Shown piece after piece: positions 35,254-46,879 of a stretch of DNA of 64,000 nucleotides. The notes beneath the pieces were generated by a model that was given only the letters and a program-made list of their open reading frames with translations, had not been told where the DNA came from and did not search any database. How positions within the stretch are numbered: the stretch's first letter is position 1; every line of letters starts with the position of its first letter. The DNA is from Sabethes cyaneus (lineage: Eukaryota > Arthropoda > Insecta > Diptera > Culicidae). The position numbers were made by a program, and so were the translations under genes. The stretch spans positions 232,493,206-232,557,205 of the forward strand of contig NC_071354.1 of assembly GCF_943734655.1 (NCBI RefSeq), written 5' to 3'.

Positions 35254-35330
35254 AATAACAAAGACAAAGACAACTATAAATGACAATTACGTATCAAAGA
35301 CAGTGAAATGACAAAACCAGAGACAAAAAT

Positions 35331-35465
35331 GAAAAACGAAAAACGAAAAACGAAAAACGAAAAACGAAAAACAAAAAAACGAAAAACGAAAAACGAAAAA
35401 ACGAAAAACGAAAAACGAAAAACGAAAAACGAAAAACGAAAAACGAAAAACGAAAAACGAAAAAC
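35331..35465 (+). repeat. (CGAAAAA)n heptamer array
   Basis: About 19 units of CGAAAAA with two or three indels, separated from the GGAAAA array by about 75 bp of AAAGACA-like words. It ends the chain. Confidence 0.97.
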
Positions 35466-35469
35466 AGAA

Positions 35470-38400
35470 ACCAGACAATAGAACCTTTCTATTCTGAAGA
35501 ACAACATTTGCACAAAAAGTGAAGCAATGCACGAGAAACAGTACTTGAATTGTTACCTGACAATAATACTCTTGAGAGTTGTAAATAGCAAATTGATTGC
35601 AAAGATGTAGAGAACTAAGAATCGTTTAAAATCAAGGGGAAAGGGTCTTAGTAATTTTTATCATTCTTTTTCTTTACAAAAAAGTGCGAATTTGGAATAG
35701 AATTGCAAGGTTTTTCTTCGAAATACTCGACCATAAATCTTAATTTTACCCACATATTTCTTATCATTTCCGGAAAAATATTCAGTTCAATGAAATAATT
35801 CCATGAAATTATTTTCGAGTTTCGTAGCAGAATTTATGAATAAGTGAGAAAGTATATTTCGGTTTCAATTTATCACTTTTATTAGTGTGACAAGTTGAGG
35901 ACTCAGTCCAACGTCATTGTGTTCCTTAATTTTTTTTTATATAAAAAGCTTACCAACTTTTCAGTTTTCCGAGAACAACAATTTTATAAGGTACGCTTTC
36001 CAATAAAACAACGTGAATCAATCACATCGTTGCTACCCCGCTGGAGCACTCTATAAAATTATCGCTAAAACCAATTGGAAGATACATTACTAGCATCAAA
36101 TTGCACCCCATAAATCGCCTCAAATAACGGTACATCTCGTACCGATGACCCCGACCCCTACCCGCGTTAGTAACTTCCGGGTTTGGCTTTGTTCTCGACA
36201 CGTTAGTCGCAAAAGAACAAACACACATCTGTGAGACGACGACGGCGGCGACGCCGACGACTACGACGATGCGGAAAATCCTTCACGCACTTACACTTGG
36301 CAACCATTCCGTTGTCGATCGACACCATCATAGGAAGAGTAGAATAAGGTCGACGGCAACGTGTGTGTCTGGTCATCTTGCGACTTGATGCGACGCGAAA
36401 ATCTCGATCAATGGCAAACCAATCGGCAATTAGAGCGTATTACTTAATGCACCACCAGCAACATCTCTGCCGAAAGCGAAACTGCAACCATCTTAACAAC
36501 CATCTGAAATACCGAGCAATACCGCCAAACAAAGAAATCGAAACAAAAAATAAGCAGCTCGCAGGTAATGTAGAAATTAGCTACAGTGTCGGTCAGACGG
36601 TCGGAAATTAGCCGTAATTGTAATAACACAAATATGATTTAATAGCGGTGGTCGGTTTCGCATGGCAACGACGGTCCTTAGGCCCGGGGGAAGTCCTGCC
36701 TCGGTATCGGTTCTATCAGCTCTGCTTACGACATTACGCAATGTATGGCCTCGGAAATTTTGTACCGTCAGCAGTTTCGATTCCGATTGCCCTACAAGCT
36801 GCCTCGCAAATGGTGTGATGGGCAAATTGGAACAAGCCTTTGTGCAATGCCAACTTAAGAGTTTAGCTGCAGTGCAACTAGCTTCGCACTACTAATTGAA
36901 GTACCTACCTAGAGAGTGTTAAATACCAGAAGCCAGCGAAGCATGACTGCCGTTCCGAAGGCACGCAAAACAAACGTTGTGCAGCCAATCGGTGAGCATG
37001 CGCCTTGGTTCTGATTTCTGAATCGAACTTATTGCAGCTTTTGCCCAACGTTTGCCGCTACGGGAAAGATTGCTAGCAAAGGTTGATCCGGTTAGAAGAA
37101 CCCATTCGAGGACTCAGCTGATGGCCGAACGGATTCCCATACTGAGCGGGTCGATCTTGAACTTGAATGGGGGTTTTACGACGACACATGAGACACATTC
37201 TACAAACGTGTAACTTTCCACAACGACGACGACGACGACGATGGGATTCCCGAGTGAGATGTTCCCACGCATATAAGTGGCAAAACATGCAATATATCGA
37301 AATTGATATACGATGAGAACTTACACGCAAGTACGTTGTAAGTAAGTTGAGTAAGTCGCTAGCACACAGCAGGGTGTTGTCGAAACTTGTTGGGAAGTGC
37401 TCGGTAGCATTTCATAAAACTTTTTCACTTACTACCTTAGCCTCTTTTTACCGTTTGAAATTTCCATCACGCCCCAGTGAGCACCGCTCTAGCTACGCTA
37501 CCGATCATTACCGGCTAAATTAGCGGAAAATTTCACTTCGACTGACAAGATCGACCCAGTGTAGAACAGAGGTTGCACGCAAATTACCTGCAATCGGAAA
37601 CGTCCGATACTCATACTCGCTTAGAACACTCTCTGCTTTACGACTCGAAACTAGGTAATCATCCGCTGGCAACCGACCGACCGACCGACTGACCGGACAT
37701 GAGCAGCATTGCTTTCCAGCGCAGCTTCATCATCCTGAACTGTTTAGCAGCGTGTGTTTTGTTGAACCGAATAAATTAGCGCCATCACACCTTATCTCCT
37801 CAACCAGCCAGGAAACAGCGCGAACGAACCCTCAAACTTGTCACGTTGTTCGTCTTGCTTATACCGACCGCAGCGCAGACACCAACCAGCGCCACCCCCG
37901 TTCCCGTTCGCCTCCGGCGATTATCGGTAAACCGGTCCCTTCACGGGTGAACTTGACTTGCGCGCCTCCAAACGATCGACGATCGATCGAAGGGACTATC
38001 ACAACATATAGTATCGGTAGGTACCGTGCTGTGCCGCGCTCAAGCGATTATGACATCGAACATGACTGGGCGGATCGATCGCGAATTAACTGGCAGTCGT
38101 TGTCGTCCATCTCGATACCGGTGTCATGGAGATAGATAAGTAGATAGATAGATGGATAGATAGGCAACGTTGTGCATCTTCAACATCTATCACTCACTCG
38201 GTTCTACTGAACCTGTTTCCATACTGCACGGCGCGACTGTGCTAAACAACTTTAGCGGCGTCTCCGATTGGAAAGAATTTTTCACCAACACGCGAACTGG
38301 CGTAGGAAAGTTATGTAATAATCTGGCTGCGCATCATGTCTGGGGAGCTTTTGAAATTTATGGTTGATTTGTTGATCGTAATTTTTAAATACTATTTTTA

Positions 38401-39682
38401 GTAAATTTCTAGAAGAATCTTAGAATGTTGATTTCAACTCTATCTTTCAAATCGCTGCCATTCGAAACCGGTCTCACCGATGTCAGAGAACGTAGTAGCG
38501 CTCCTAGAACTGGACCAAGCTGGTTCAGTGGTTGATTGAATAAACAACCATTACAGCTGGCCAGTATACGTAAAGGTTGTTCAACTCTCGGGCAAGGGCG
38601 TTATCTATCGGTGGACATTGATCGAAACTCAAAATTAATGCGTGAGTGCAGTGCCTTTGGCGCCGTGATATTCAATGTTCGATCGACACTAGTTTACATA
38701 CTGAATGAGGCGGGTTGAAATGATTGATTCGGTATGAAATTACGTTCATTATGGGTTGGACCGTTTCTCAACCGGTAACCTTGAACACTGGTGAAACAGA
38801 ATTGGATGACATTTTTAAATATGCGAATTGTATTTTTAAACACAGGATCTTAAATATATAATTTATTTCTCCAAGCAACAATAACGTACAAAAACACATA
38901 TCTTAAGTTATGATTATTGCGACTTCAAAAAATTGAATTAATTTTAAATTAATAATTCCGAACAGAAGGTCTAAGTTCAACAACTGTTCGCCTAAACAAA
39001 TGGAAATATGAAACATTGGTAATGGTCATTGAATATTGCCTTTAAATTTTCATAACTGACGACTTCACCTTTGCCTAAAAGTCACACTCTTATGAAGCGG
39101 AATAGAACAGTTTTAACAATACACTATAATGAAGCATATTTCAACTTATTACTGCATTTCAAAGGAGATCCGGCACAAGTTGAAAGACTGTAAAATATTA
39201 ATTCTAATTTATTAACATATAAAATATATTCAGCATACTAAGTACGTGAACTTCCACTTAAATTAAAAAAAAAATGGAAAAATTAAATCCCCCGTTTTTT
39301 TAGACAGGAAAAATAGGCGAGCTCACAAGTTAACCTTGGGGGACCTCCAAAATTGTTTGAGTTAGTTACGCAAAACGCGTTTTTAAATGAAAATTGTTTC
39401 AACTGTTAGTAATTTTCTATAGCTTTGGTTGTATATTTGTTGAGTTTGGAATGTAGTGGAATCAAATCGAATTGCAGCTTTCAATCTCGTTTCACTTGTA
39501 TAACACGCTAATAGTGTTGTCACCGCGTTTACGATGTTAATAGAAAGATTTTCATTTTTAACGCTGGAAATCATGCTCAGTAACACAGTTACCAAACATT
39601 TATCATACATAGTAGCTGAATTCGGATCCGTATAATCTCTACGGATTTTTTCAGTTCCCATGGACCATTGGTTAGGCGAAAA
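35470..39682. other. Unassigned sequence with short microsatellites
   Basis: The stretch from about 36,230 to 38,370 is less AT-rich and less repetitive than its surroundings. It contains GAC runs (36,237-36,270; 37,221-37,241) and a GATA tract (38,128-38,163). Frames such as 37752-38135 have no recognisable domain. It could hold regulatory or untranslated exon sequence of a host gene, but nothing proves this. Confidence 0.4.
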
Positions 39683-39686
39683 TTAA

Positions 39687-40852
39687 GAGGGCATAGTACC
39701 TTTTACACCATTTTTTTACCTCAATTCAAATAGTTTTCTCTTGATAACGCGCAAGACGATTCGATTCGGGTTTTTTGCATTCTAAGCATTGCACTTTAGA
39801 CGATTATTAACAACTAGCTGTAACCTGCGCGCGGCTCCTCGCGTCTAATTGAGAGCAAATTGGAGGTAAGTTATGTAACGCTAACGTTATGTAACTCTAT
39901 GAGGTGCAACTACGTTACTATTACTCATCTTGATGGCACTCTGGTATGATTGGTTTGAATCTTTGCTTAATGTGGGCGATTATTACCACGAAAATACATA
40001 TCGCGCCCCTCGTTTTGGCTACAGACAAGGCTCTTATATATAGATAGATTTTGTTTTCATATGGAAACCTCTTCCTCCCTCCCCTCCGGTTCCTCAAAGA
40101 ACGTCATTCAGAAAAAACATGAATTGCGGTACCATGGATTGGCGTTCGCGGGCTTATCCGAAATGAAAAAAATCGGAAAGAGGATGGGTCAAACACTAGT
40201 AAATTTTATGAGCTTTGAAACAAAAAAAGAATCAGTTGCTTTGTTCTAGCCGTTCTTAAGATATTTATGGTACCGAATTTGAAAACCTGGTTTCGAGAAA
40301 AACGGCATTGAAGTTTTTATTCGCAGTGCAATCGTTCCAGATATGCGCCGTACAAATAGCAATAACATTGTCAATTTTCGGTCAATTTTCAATTGCGAAA
40401 AAAACAAAGAGAATTTTTTAATCGAGCAAAAAAAATATGGATTTTGGGTATTTTTATTTGCAGTTTAAACGTGAAAACCAAATCTATTCTTGATTTTAAT
40501 ATATACGTTGTTAATTTCCATGCAAAAATCTACGAAAAAAAAAGACAAAAACGAAAGATAATTTTTTTGGACGATTTTCGGAAATTCCGCTGTTTGAATT
40601 TCCATTTTTATTTCATGCTAGAAGCGTTAACTCAACTCGTACACTCATTTTTCAAGTTTTTCATGCTGTAGGGTCCACAGTCAATTGATTTTATAAAAAA
40701 ATTCAACTCATATCCTACAAATTATTTTTTTGCCCTCCGATTTTTCAAACCAATTTCCAAGGGGGGGAGGTGACAAAAACTTTCAAATGATTTGCAATGG
40801 CCTTATTAATAAAAGAAATCGATTTTTTGGATTTGAAAAAGTACTCTGTCCC
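39687..40852 (-). mobile_element. piggyBac-type MITE, second copy, with nested insertion
   Basis: TTAA at 39683-39686 and 40853-40856 flank GAGGGCATAGTACCTTTT and, as reverse complement, GGGACAGAGTACTTTTT. Internal sequence matches 18219-18946 in reverse orientation, for example GGTACCATGGATTGGCG near 40,129 and GAGGATGGGTCAAACAC near 40,181. It is longer because of the insertion at 39812-40047 and extra internal sequence. Confidence 0.82.
39812..40047 (+). mobile_element. Short CTAGCTG...TATAGATAG element nested in the MITE
   Basis: This block, starting AACTAGCTGTAACCTGCGCG and ending CTCTTATATATAGATAG, is missing from the corresponding place of the 18.2-kb MITE copy, where CTTATAATTTTG is continuous. 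Its ends resemble those of the 28.36-kb element. No minisatellite or (CAGA)n is present. Confidence 0.7.
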
Positions 40853-41029
40853 TTAAAGTAACCGGTCTCCCTAGAATGGGTCACAATGATTCACTTTTTT
40901 AAAGGCTCCTAAACTAGAAGAATCAAAATTATTGTATAGTACCTTAATATGTAATAAAATCAATCAAAAATTATGCAAAAATAGCACAAAAATTATAAAA
41001 AAATCATGAAAATATTTAAAAAAAAAGAC

Positions 41030-42955
41030 AAAATTTTATACAAGTAGGACCAACAAATAACACTAGAACACTAGAAAACAAATAACACTAGAAACATAAA
41101 AAATCAGTGTAATAAAGAAGCAAACATGCCATGAAAACGACACAAAATACAGAAAAAATTAAATTTATGTTTTGTAAATATGACTACAAAACGGCACACC
41201 AAATTAATAAAAAATGACACAACTTTTCTTGGGTTTATTTCCTTTCTCTTTCTCGTGTTCATGTTCATGTTTCCTCTTACTTTTCTTTTTTGGTTCATTC
41301 TTCGCCTCTTTCCTTTCTTGTTTTCCTCTTTGCGTTTCTTTTTTCCTTTTTCCTTTTCGTTTTTTGTTCTTTTTTGCTTTTTCGTTCTATTCCTTTTTTC
41401 CTTCTTCTTTTTCTTTGTCTTTTTGTTTTTTTCTTTTTCCTTCTGTTTTTTTTTATTCTATATTAGAGAGGTTTTCAGCCTGCGGCTGGTTCGCCCCTGT
41501 TTTCCTTCTGTTTTTTATCAGTTTGAATTTTTAATTTTACTTCGGTTTTGCCTGTGCCACTGCACCTTTTTAATCATTTCTTTTCTTTCTTTTTTTCTTT
41601 AACATTTTCGTTTTCTTTTTTTGTTTTCGTTTCTCACTTTCTTTTGTTTTTTTTCTTTTTTTCTCTCTTTGCTTTTGTTTATTTTGCTTTTTTTTTGTTT
41701 CTCATTTTTTTTAGTCTTGTATTTTTTTCTTTATCATTGTATTTTTTTTTATTTTTATTTATTAATTTTACCTTTGCATTTGCCTTTGCCTTTATCTTTG
41801 CCTTTGCATTTACCTTTACCTTTGCTTTTACCTCTGCCATTGCTTTTACCTTGCAAAACATTTTCGTTTATATTTTTTTGCTCATTTCGATAGTTTCCAA
41901 TATGATTTCTGTAGTGCGATGGAACTTCTTATACTGCTGTCAAGCGAACAAGTTTGTTCTTTGATTATAGCTGGAATCCTCGTCGTATTTGTATTATTTA
42001 GCACTACTCTTTTTTAACGCTATAATTAAAAACTGTTGAATATCTAAGTCCTTAGAAAACCTATTAAAAAGGCTATGACAATATCACTAAAATACAGAAA
42101 ATACAACAAAAAGACGACGAAAAGACGACGAAAAGACTTTGACAATGCGATGAGAAGATAACGAAAGTGATGAAGAAATGGGGAAAGTGACAGTAACAAG
42201 AATAACGAAAGAAGTAACATGAGAGACACCAAAATAGCGAAGAAAAAAACATAAAATACGGTAAAAACAATGAAAAGGCGTTTAAAAAGCGTCAAGAAGG
42301 CGGAAAACATAATAAAAGGACAAAGGCGAACCAGCCACAGGCTGAAAACCTCTCAAATATAGAATTTAAAAACAAATGATAAAAAGACGGCGAAAAAATT
42401 ATGGATAAACGACAGTAAAACGACGGAAGAATAATGAGCAGACAGTAAAGTACAAAAAGAAACAGCAAAAATGGCGAAACTAGGACAAACTAGGTGTAAA
42501 CATGACAAAAAACGAATAAAATACAACAAACTGATAACGAAGTGAAGCCAAACCAGCAACATGGCACATGGGAAAAAAGCGACAAAAATAGCAAAAACAG
42601 ACGTCAAAATTTGATGAACAAACAATAAAAACGGGAAAAATAGACTATGAAAAGACAATAAAAATATGACAGAGAAATGATGAAAACGAAGAAAAGAATG
42701 TAAAGAGGTAATAAAAAGACAGAGTAAGGGCATTGAACAGACAATAATAATACGACGAAAATAGACAGCACATAGATGACAAAAGGATGAAATGACGACG
42801 AAAAGAAAACGGAGAGGTAGTGACAAGTCGCCGAAAATACGATAAAAAGATGTCGAAAAGCGCAAAAGAAGGGACAAAACATGGCAACAAAAACACTATG
42901 AATAGGCGATTAAGAGGCGCTAAAAGAGATGGCAAAATAGCGACTATAAATTACC
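41030..42955. repeat. Pyrimidine-rich/purine-rich inverted low-complexity pair
   Basis: 41,230-41,880 is pyrimidine-rich (TTTTTC, TTTGCC and similar) and 42,040-42,955 is purine-rich (GACGACGAAAAG and similar). A unique-looking block, GAGGTTTTCAGCCTGCGGCT near 41,468, is inverted at about 42,326-42,353, showing that the halves are arms of one decayed palindrome centred near 41.9 kb. Phe-rich frames are artefacts. Confidence 0.75.
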
Positions 42956-43204
42956 CCATTCTACTCTATTGGGGGCAAAAGTGCGATTCAATGATTTATC
43001 AGTGCAGATTCCGGGTAAATTGACAACATTGGCATGGATGGGTGACTACTTTGATAGCTTAAATCTATCGTAAACATTTGTTATTTACGAAGCATAGTTG
43101 TTGAATTATGGGTAAATGTTATTGATGTAATATTTTGCAAATACGAATATCAACAGGATGATATTACTTGTTGACAAATTGTAGCAGCCTTTAACATCAC
43201 TCAG

Positions 43205-44546
43205 TAGAGATGGGAAAACTATCATTAACTACTGATAGTTATCAGTAAGAAAGAATATCACTAATTATCAGTATGGTTTCGCTGTTATTGATATTTACTG
43301 ATACAGTTACGTCGTCCCGTTAGAAAAATCGGTTAGATTAAACTTATTGGTCGGTAGTTGTGCACAATAGATGAGGATGACACAATATATCGTCGTCATC
43401 GTCAGCAGCCTAGAGCCGAGACGGCTCGTACTGTTTCCAGTCGTTCCCTGTTTCTGCCGGTGGGATTGTTCAAGACAGCTGTTTTCGTCGCACTGGCGTC
43501 AGGCATCCTTACGACGTGTCTAGCCTACAGTAGCCTATTGTCTCTCGCCGGGTGTACGATGGGAATCTCTTCAAACAATGCCTGTAGCTCGTGATTCCTA
43601 TGTCTGCGCCACTTTCCGCTTTCAGATTGTACTCCGCATAATATCGTCGGCAGTATTTTCCGCTCGAACACGGTACGGGCGCGTATATGCTCCGTGAGCA
43701 GCCTCACGACTTCAAGTCCATAAAGAACCAGTGGCCTAATAAGAGCTTTATACATTATCAGCTTCATAGGCGGCGTATGCTTCTTGATCGTAGCGATTTA
43801 CAAAGGGTAAAGCAAGCCCGATTTCCCGCTATTCAAGCATTCAGCGCCGCTGGATCTCCTTACTAGTGTTGTTATCCGCGCTCCCAGCGGTTCCAAATAC
43901 GCGAACTTATCGTAGTCAACGGTTACTATTCGTGAGAAGCACGCGTTTGTTTCCTTTCATGTATTCTTTATTTCATGTATCTGATCTTCGACGCATTTGT
44001 TTTTAACTCGATCCTCCTAGACTCCGCTATAAGAGTGGTGTCCGCCTCCGCCGTTGCAAGGTTCTCGGCTATGATATCATAGTCATTTTGTCACCTCGTT
44101 TGAATCCTTGCCGCGTCTTGAAGAGACCCGAGTGTGTCCCCGAGACGCGCACGAAACACATCACTCGATTCAATGTAGCTCTGAACAGTCGCGTCAGTTT
44201 ATCAGGGAAGCCGTGTTCGTGCATTATGTGTCATAGTTGGTCTTGATCGACTGTATCGTATGCTGCTTTGAAATCAAAATGTGATGCGTGGGCACGTTGT
44301 ACTCCCCTCATTTCTGCCGAGTGGCAAAAATGTGGTCTACAGTTCCGCGAGCCCCCTGAAACCGGCTTGGTAAATTTCAAAGTAAACTTGCAATGAATAA
44401 CGCAGTAATAATATTACAATTGCCTTGTTTTTTGCTTTAATGCCGCGATGGGTAAAATTACTGATATTTACTGAGAGTTATCAGTAACGTACTGGAAACT
44501 ACTGATAGCTATCAGTAACGATTTTTAATGATAGTTCCCATCCCTA
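43205..44546. mobile_element. hAT-type DNA transposon, 1,342 bp, with 8-bp target duplication
   Basis: The ends are TAGAGATGGGAAAACTATCA (left) and, as reverse complement, TAGGGATGGGAACTATCATT. They are flanked by perfect 8-bp direct repeats TCACTCAG at 43197-43204 and 44547-44554. The 8-bp duplication and the GGGATGGGAA-like end are typical of hAT elements. Inside each end are several ACTGATA/TATCAGT words, probable subterminal transposase-binding sites. No hAT transposase is present; the interior holds a non-LTR fragment, so it is non-autonomous. Confidence 0.9.
43525..44380 (-). pseudogene. RTE-like non-LTR reverse transcriptase fragment inside the hAT
   Basis: The minus strand reads, with stops and frame changes, FDFKAAYDTVDQDQL, IMHEHGFPDKLTRLFRATL, FKTRQGFKRGDK, MISAENLATAEA, and finally MYKALIRPLVLYGLEVV, FERKILPTI and GKWRRHRNHELQALF. 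These are the RT core and the LYKTLIRPVVLYG/FERKILR tail of RTE-like elements. The catalytic Asp of the FDFKAAYD box remains, while the YADD region is lost in a deletion. It probably inserted in, or was captured by, the hAT before both decayed. Confidence 0.78.
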
Positions 44547-44689
44547 TCACTCAGATATCTCTCTTGAAATTGCGGTGAGAAGAATTTACAAAATATATTT
44601 CGCTTTTCCGTAATTTGATCAAACCCCGTGAAGCGCCTAGCGGGGCAAAAGTGCGATTCACGGACGGGGCAAAAGTGCGATTCATGGAC

Positions 44690-44830
44690 CGAGAATCTAA
44701 CTCGTTTTACTGACGGGACGACAACACTATACAGGACCTTGCGACTTACAAGGTACTGCGCGTTACGCTGTTCGTCTGTCAGCGATACTCAACGCGGATG
44801 CTCGGGCAAAGGTTCCGATCCTATGGAATA
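44690..44830 (+). repeat. Dispersed repeat related to 56640-56810
   Basis: Shares GTACTGCG, GCTGTTCGTCTGTCAGCG, ACGACACTAT-like words and the order of blocks with 56640-56810. It replaces the end of the TIR element at 44,685. Class unknown. Confidence 0.6.
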
Positions 44831-45117
44831 GACAAGTGATGGCTAAACTGCGGCCCGCGGACTGGTTTGATGGATGGTGGACGGGAACTATAGGTTGAAT
44901 TTATCAATGTCAGAAGTCTGGACGCGGATCTATTGAGGAGATCTGATTTAGCCTGCATTATGCTTATACCGTGGCCACCACTGGAATAGACTAACCGTCG
45001 GTGGTTTGAACAGTAGACGGACAAAGAGTCACGATTTGTGTCTAAAATTAACGCAACCTGCCAAGTGTTGGTAGAGTCTGCAATACGTCGCACGTTTAAT
45101 AAGCGGGTTGTGGAGTC

Positions 45118-45240
45118 TCTCGTTTGTCCAGCGCCTCTGTGGTTCAAAGGATCATTACCACCGGCGAGCTACATGGTGGGAGGTGTGGGTTCGAATCCGG
45201 CTCCGTAATGCTCCGATTATAGTTTGGTTCGATCCATGGA
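45118..45240 (+). mobile_element. tRNA-derived SINE (family 2), copy 1
   Basis: It reads GTCCAGCGCCTCTGTGGTTC, then a B-box GGGTTCGAATCC near 45,187 that fits the RNA polymerase III consensus exactly, then GATTATAGTTTGGTTCGATC. The second copy is on the minus strand at 56418-56562. A single degenerate tRNA pseudogene is a less likely reading, because sequence 3' of the tRNA part is also shared. Confidence 0.72.
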
Positions 45241-45955
45241 ATCCCTTTTTGGTCATTTTCATCCAAACAAGTACAAAAGTTTCAATATTTGAAGATTTTG
45301 TGTCAGCAGTGGTTCCATTTTAAAAAGAATTAGGCCACTGCAAATTATTTTTTAACTTTTTGTCCCCCCGCCCTTCAAAATTTGCTCTTAAAATCGGGGG
45401 GCAATTTGTTAAAATTGAGCCTAAAGATCTCGAAAAAAGAGTGTAACGTTTGTAGCACGAAACAAAAATGGAAGTACAAATGATGTAATTTCCAAAAATC
45501 GGCATTTTTTTTCTCAGTTTTGACTCTATTTTGGAAGGCTTTTGCATGGAAAAAATAACGTATATATCAAAAGCAAGGATCCATTCGGGTTTCACGATTA
45601 AACTTCAAGTAAAAATTGCTAAAAACCTTATTTTTTGCATTATTTGTATTTTGAACGAAGCGTCGTAAAACAAACGTTGTTGTATAAAAATGCAAAAAAA
45701 ATCTCATCAATTCCGAAAACAATTCAGTTGTCAGGGTTTTGATTATAAAATTTGATAGATATCCGATACTAAAAGTCTATGGATTAGCCTTGGAAAAAAT
45801 GTTGAAAATTTTTCAAAGAATTTGTATATACTTTTTGAATATAACTTTTGAAAAAAGCTTCAAAATCTAGTTTTCCGGCCATCTCTGGAATAACAAAAAG
45901 CACTATCGTCACTTCGGAGCTATTTTGGAAAGGGAGGAAGTGTCTGAAGCGAATA
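45241..45955. other. Unassigned AT-rich sequence
   Basis: Contains A/T runs and a short C-run (45,365). Frames at 45320-45595 and 45784-46155 are chance openings. Nothing recognised. Confidence 0.4.
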
Positions 45956-45959
45956 ATGA

Positions 45960-46140
45960 TTAATTGAATGAACTGGAAAATTTCGATATAGACCAAAAAT
46001 ATATCGGAGCCATGGCAGACGGGGTTCGCATCCATGTGTTTTGGTGGTTGGTTTGTTGGTAGGTACCCGAATGTTTTACTAACTAAACTACTGCCACCCT
46101 TTATATTAGGTTTTATTCTCCCAATTTTATCACTCCCCCT
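45960..46140 (-). mobile_element. tRNA-derived SINE (family 3), copy without the MITE
   Basis: The minus strand has TGGCAGTAGTTTAG (A-box-like), GGATGCGAACCCCG (B-box-like) and the tail TTGGTCTATATCGAAATTTT, continuous where the 24-kb copy is split by the 839-bp MITE. Confidence 0.72.
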
Positions 46141-46689
46141 ATACACGTCACACACTGCTGTAAGCTGTTAAAGTACAAGATAGTTGCGGGCCTATAGTGC
46201 TACAGTCTCTCCCAATCGCGATGTAATATTTTAAAAACATTCTAAGAATTAGTACACAGTTTTTCACAATACACTTTTTTTTGGAGTTTTGCTCCGTCGT
46301 TGAAAATTTCTTTAAAAAAATCCTTCTGATAATTTTCCTGAATTGCTGAGAAAATTTTCTTACATTTTTATACAAAAATGTTTATTCTACAATGCTTGGT
46401 TTAAAAGTTATGAGTTTTTAAAATAAGTGATGTCTGAGAAAATCAAGTCAAACATTTTCAAAAGAAATTTTCCAGAAAAGAGCAAATGGCGGGGTTGTAA
46501 CGGGCGAATATGATACTATGTGACCGCAATATGGCTTAACTCCATTTGAATACTTTCTAAGGAGCTACATTTTCCTTGAATTTTTTTGATTGAGTAGGTG
46601 CTGTCATTTTACCCGTTTGGCCTATTATGCTGTTATATCAGAATTTTTAATATTTGCCCTAGTTCTTTGCTTTAGTATCCTCAAAAGAT

Positions 46690-46870
46690 AATCAATCTAC
46701 TTTTCACATCTCCAGTAGAGGGCTCGCCTTCGAAGCATCGCGCTCGCCAGTTAGTCTACCATTTCGTTCCCGGATATATGGTGCGATGCTATAAAACCTA
46801 AATTCAAAATAATCCGGTTTGCTGATATCTTTTATGTTGCTCGTCTATGTTGCCTTAATCGACGGATGGC
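46690..46870 (-). pseudogene. Non-LTR RNase H fragment
   Basis: The minus strand gives LGFIASHHISGNEMVD, a stop, and LASAMLRRRALYW, resembling the WIPSHVGIPGNE-AD-LA block of RNase H domains in Jockey/I/R1-type non-LTR elements. Only this C-terminal scrap is visible. Confidence 0.5.
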
Positions 46871-46879
46871 AAGCGATAA

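Larger units (their letters stand above)
42962..44685. mobile_element. TIR element relic (GCAAAAGTGCGATTC family), interrupted by a hAT
   Basis: It starts with a TIR-like GGGGGCAAAAGTGCGATTC and matches the reverse complement of the element at 51909-52846 on both sides of the hAT insertion. For example, ATTTACAAAATATATTTCGC near 44,583 equals the reverse complement near 52,533. The right end is lost at about 44,685 in another repeat. No transposase was seen. Confidence 0.8.

Noticed and set aside
32197..35311. Open frames of about 1,000 codons on both strands (PKTKDQR-type and LFLFPF-type)
   Set aside because: They are translations of 6- and 7-bp simple repeats; a 7-bp unit without stops is open in several frames at once. 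No domain, start context or unique coding sequence is present.
41180..42935. Phe-rich membrane-like proteins on both strands
   Set aside because: Explained by the pyrimidine/purine-rich palindrome; no conserved motif.
45118..45240. Functional tRNA gene
   Set aside because: It has a perfect B-box but no acceptable cloverleaf, and a second diverged copy shares sequence beyond the tRNA part, so a SINE fits better.
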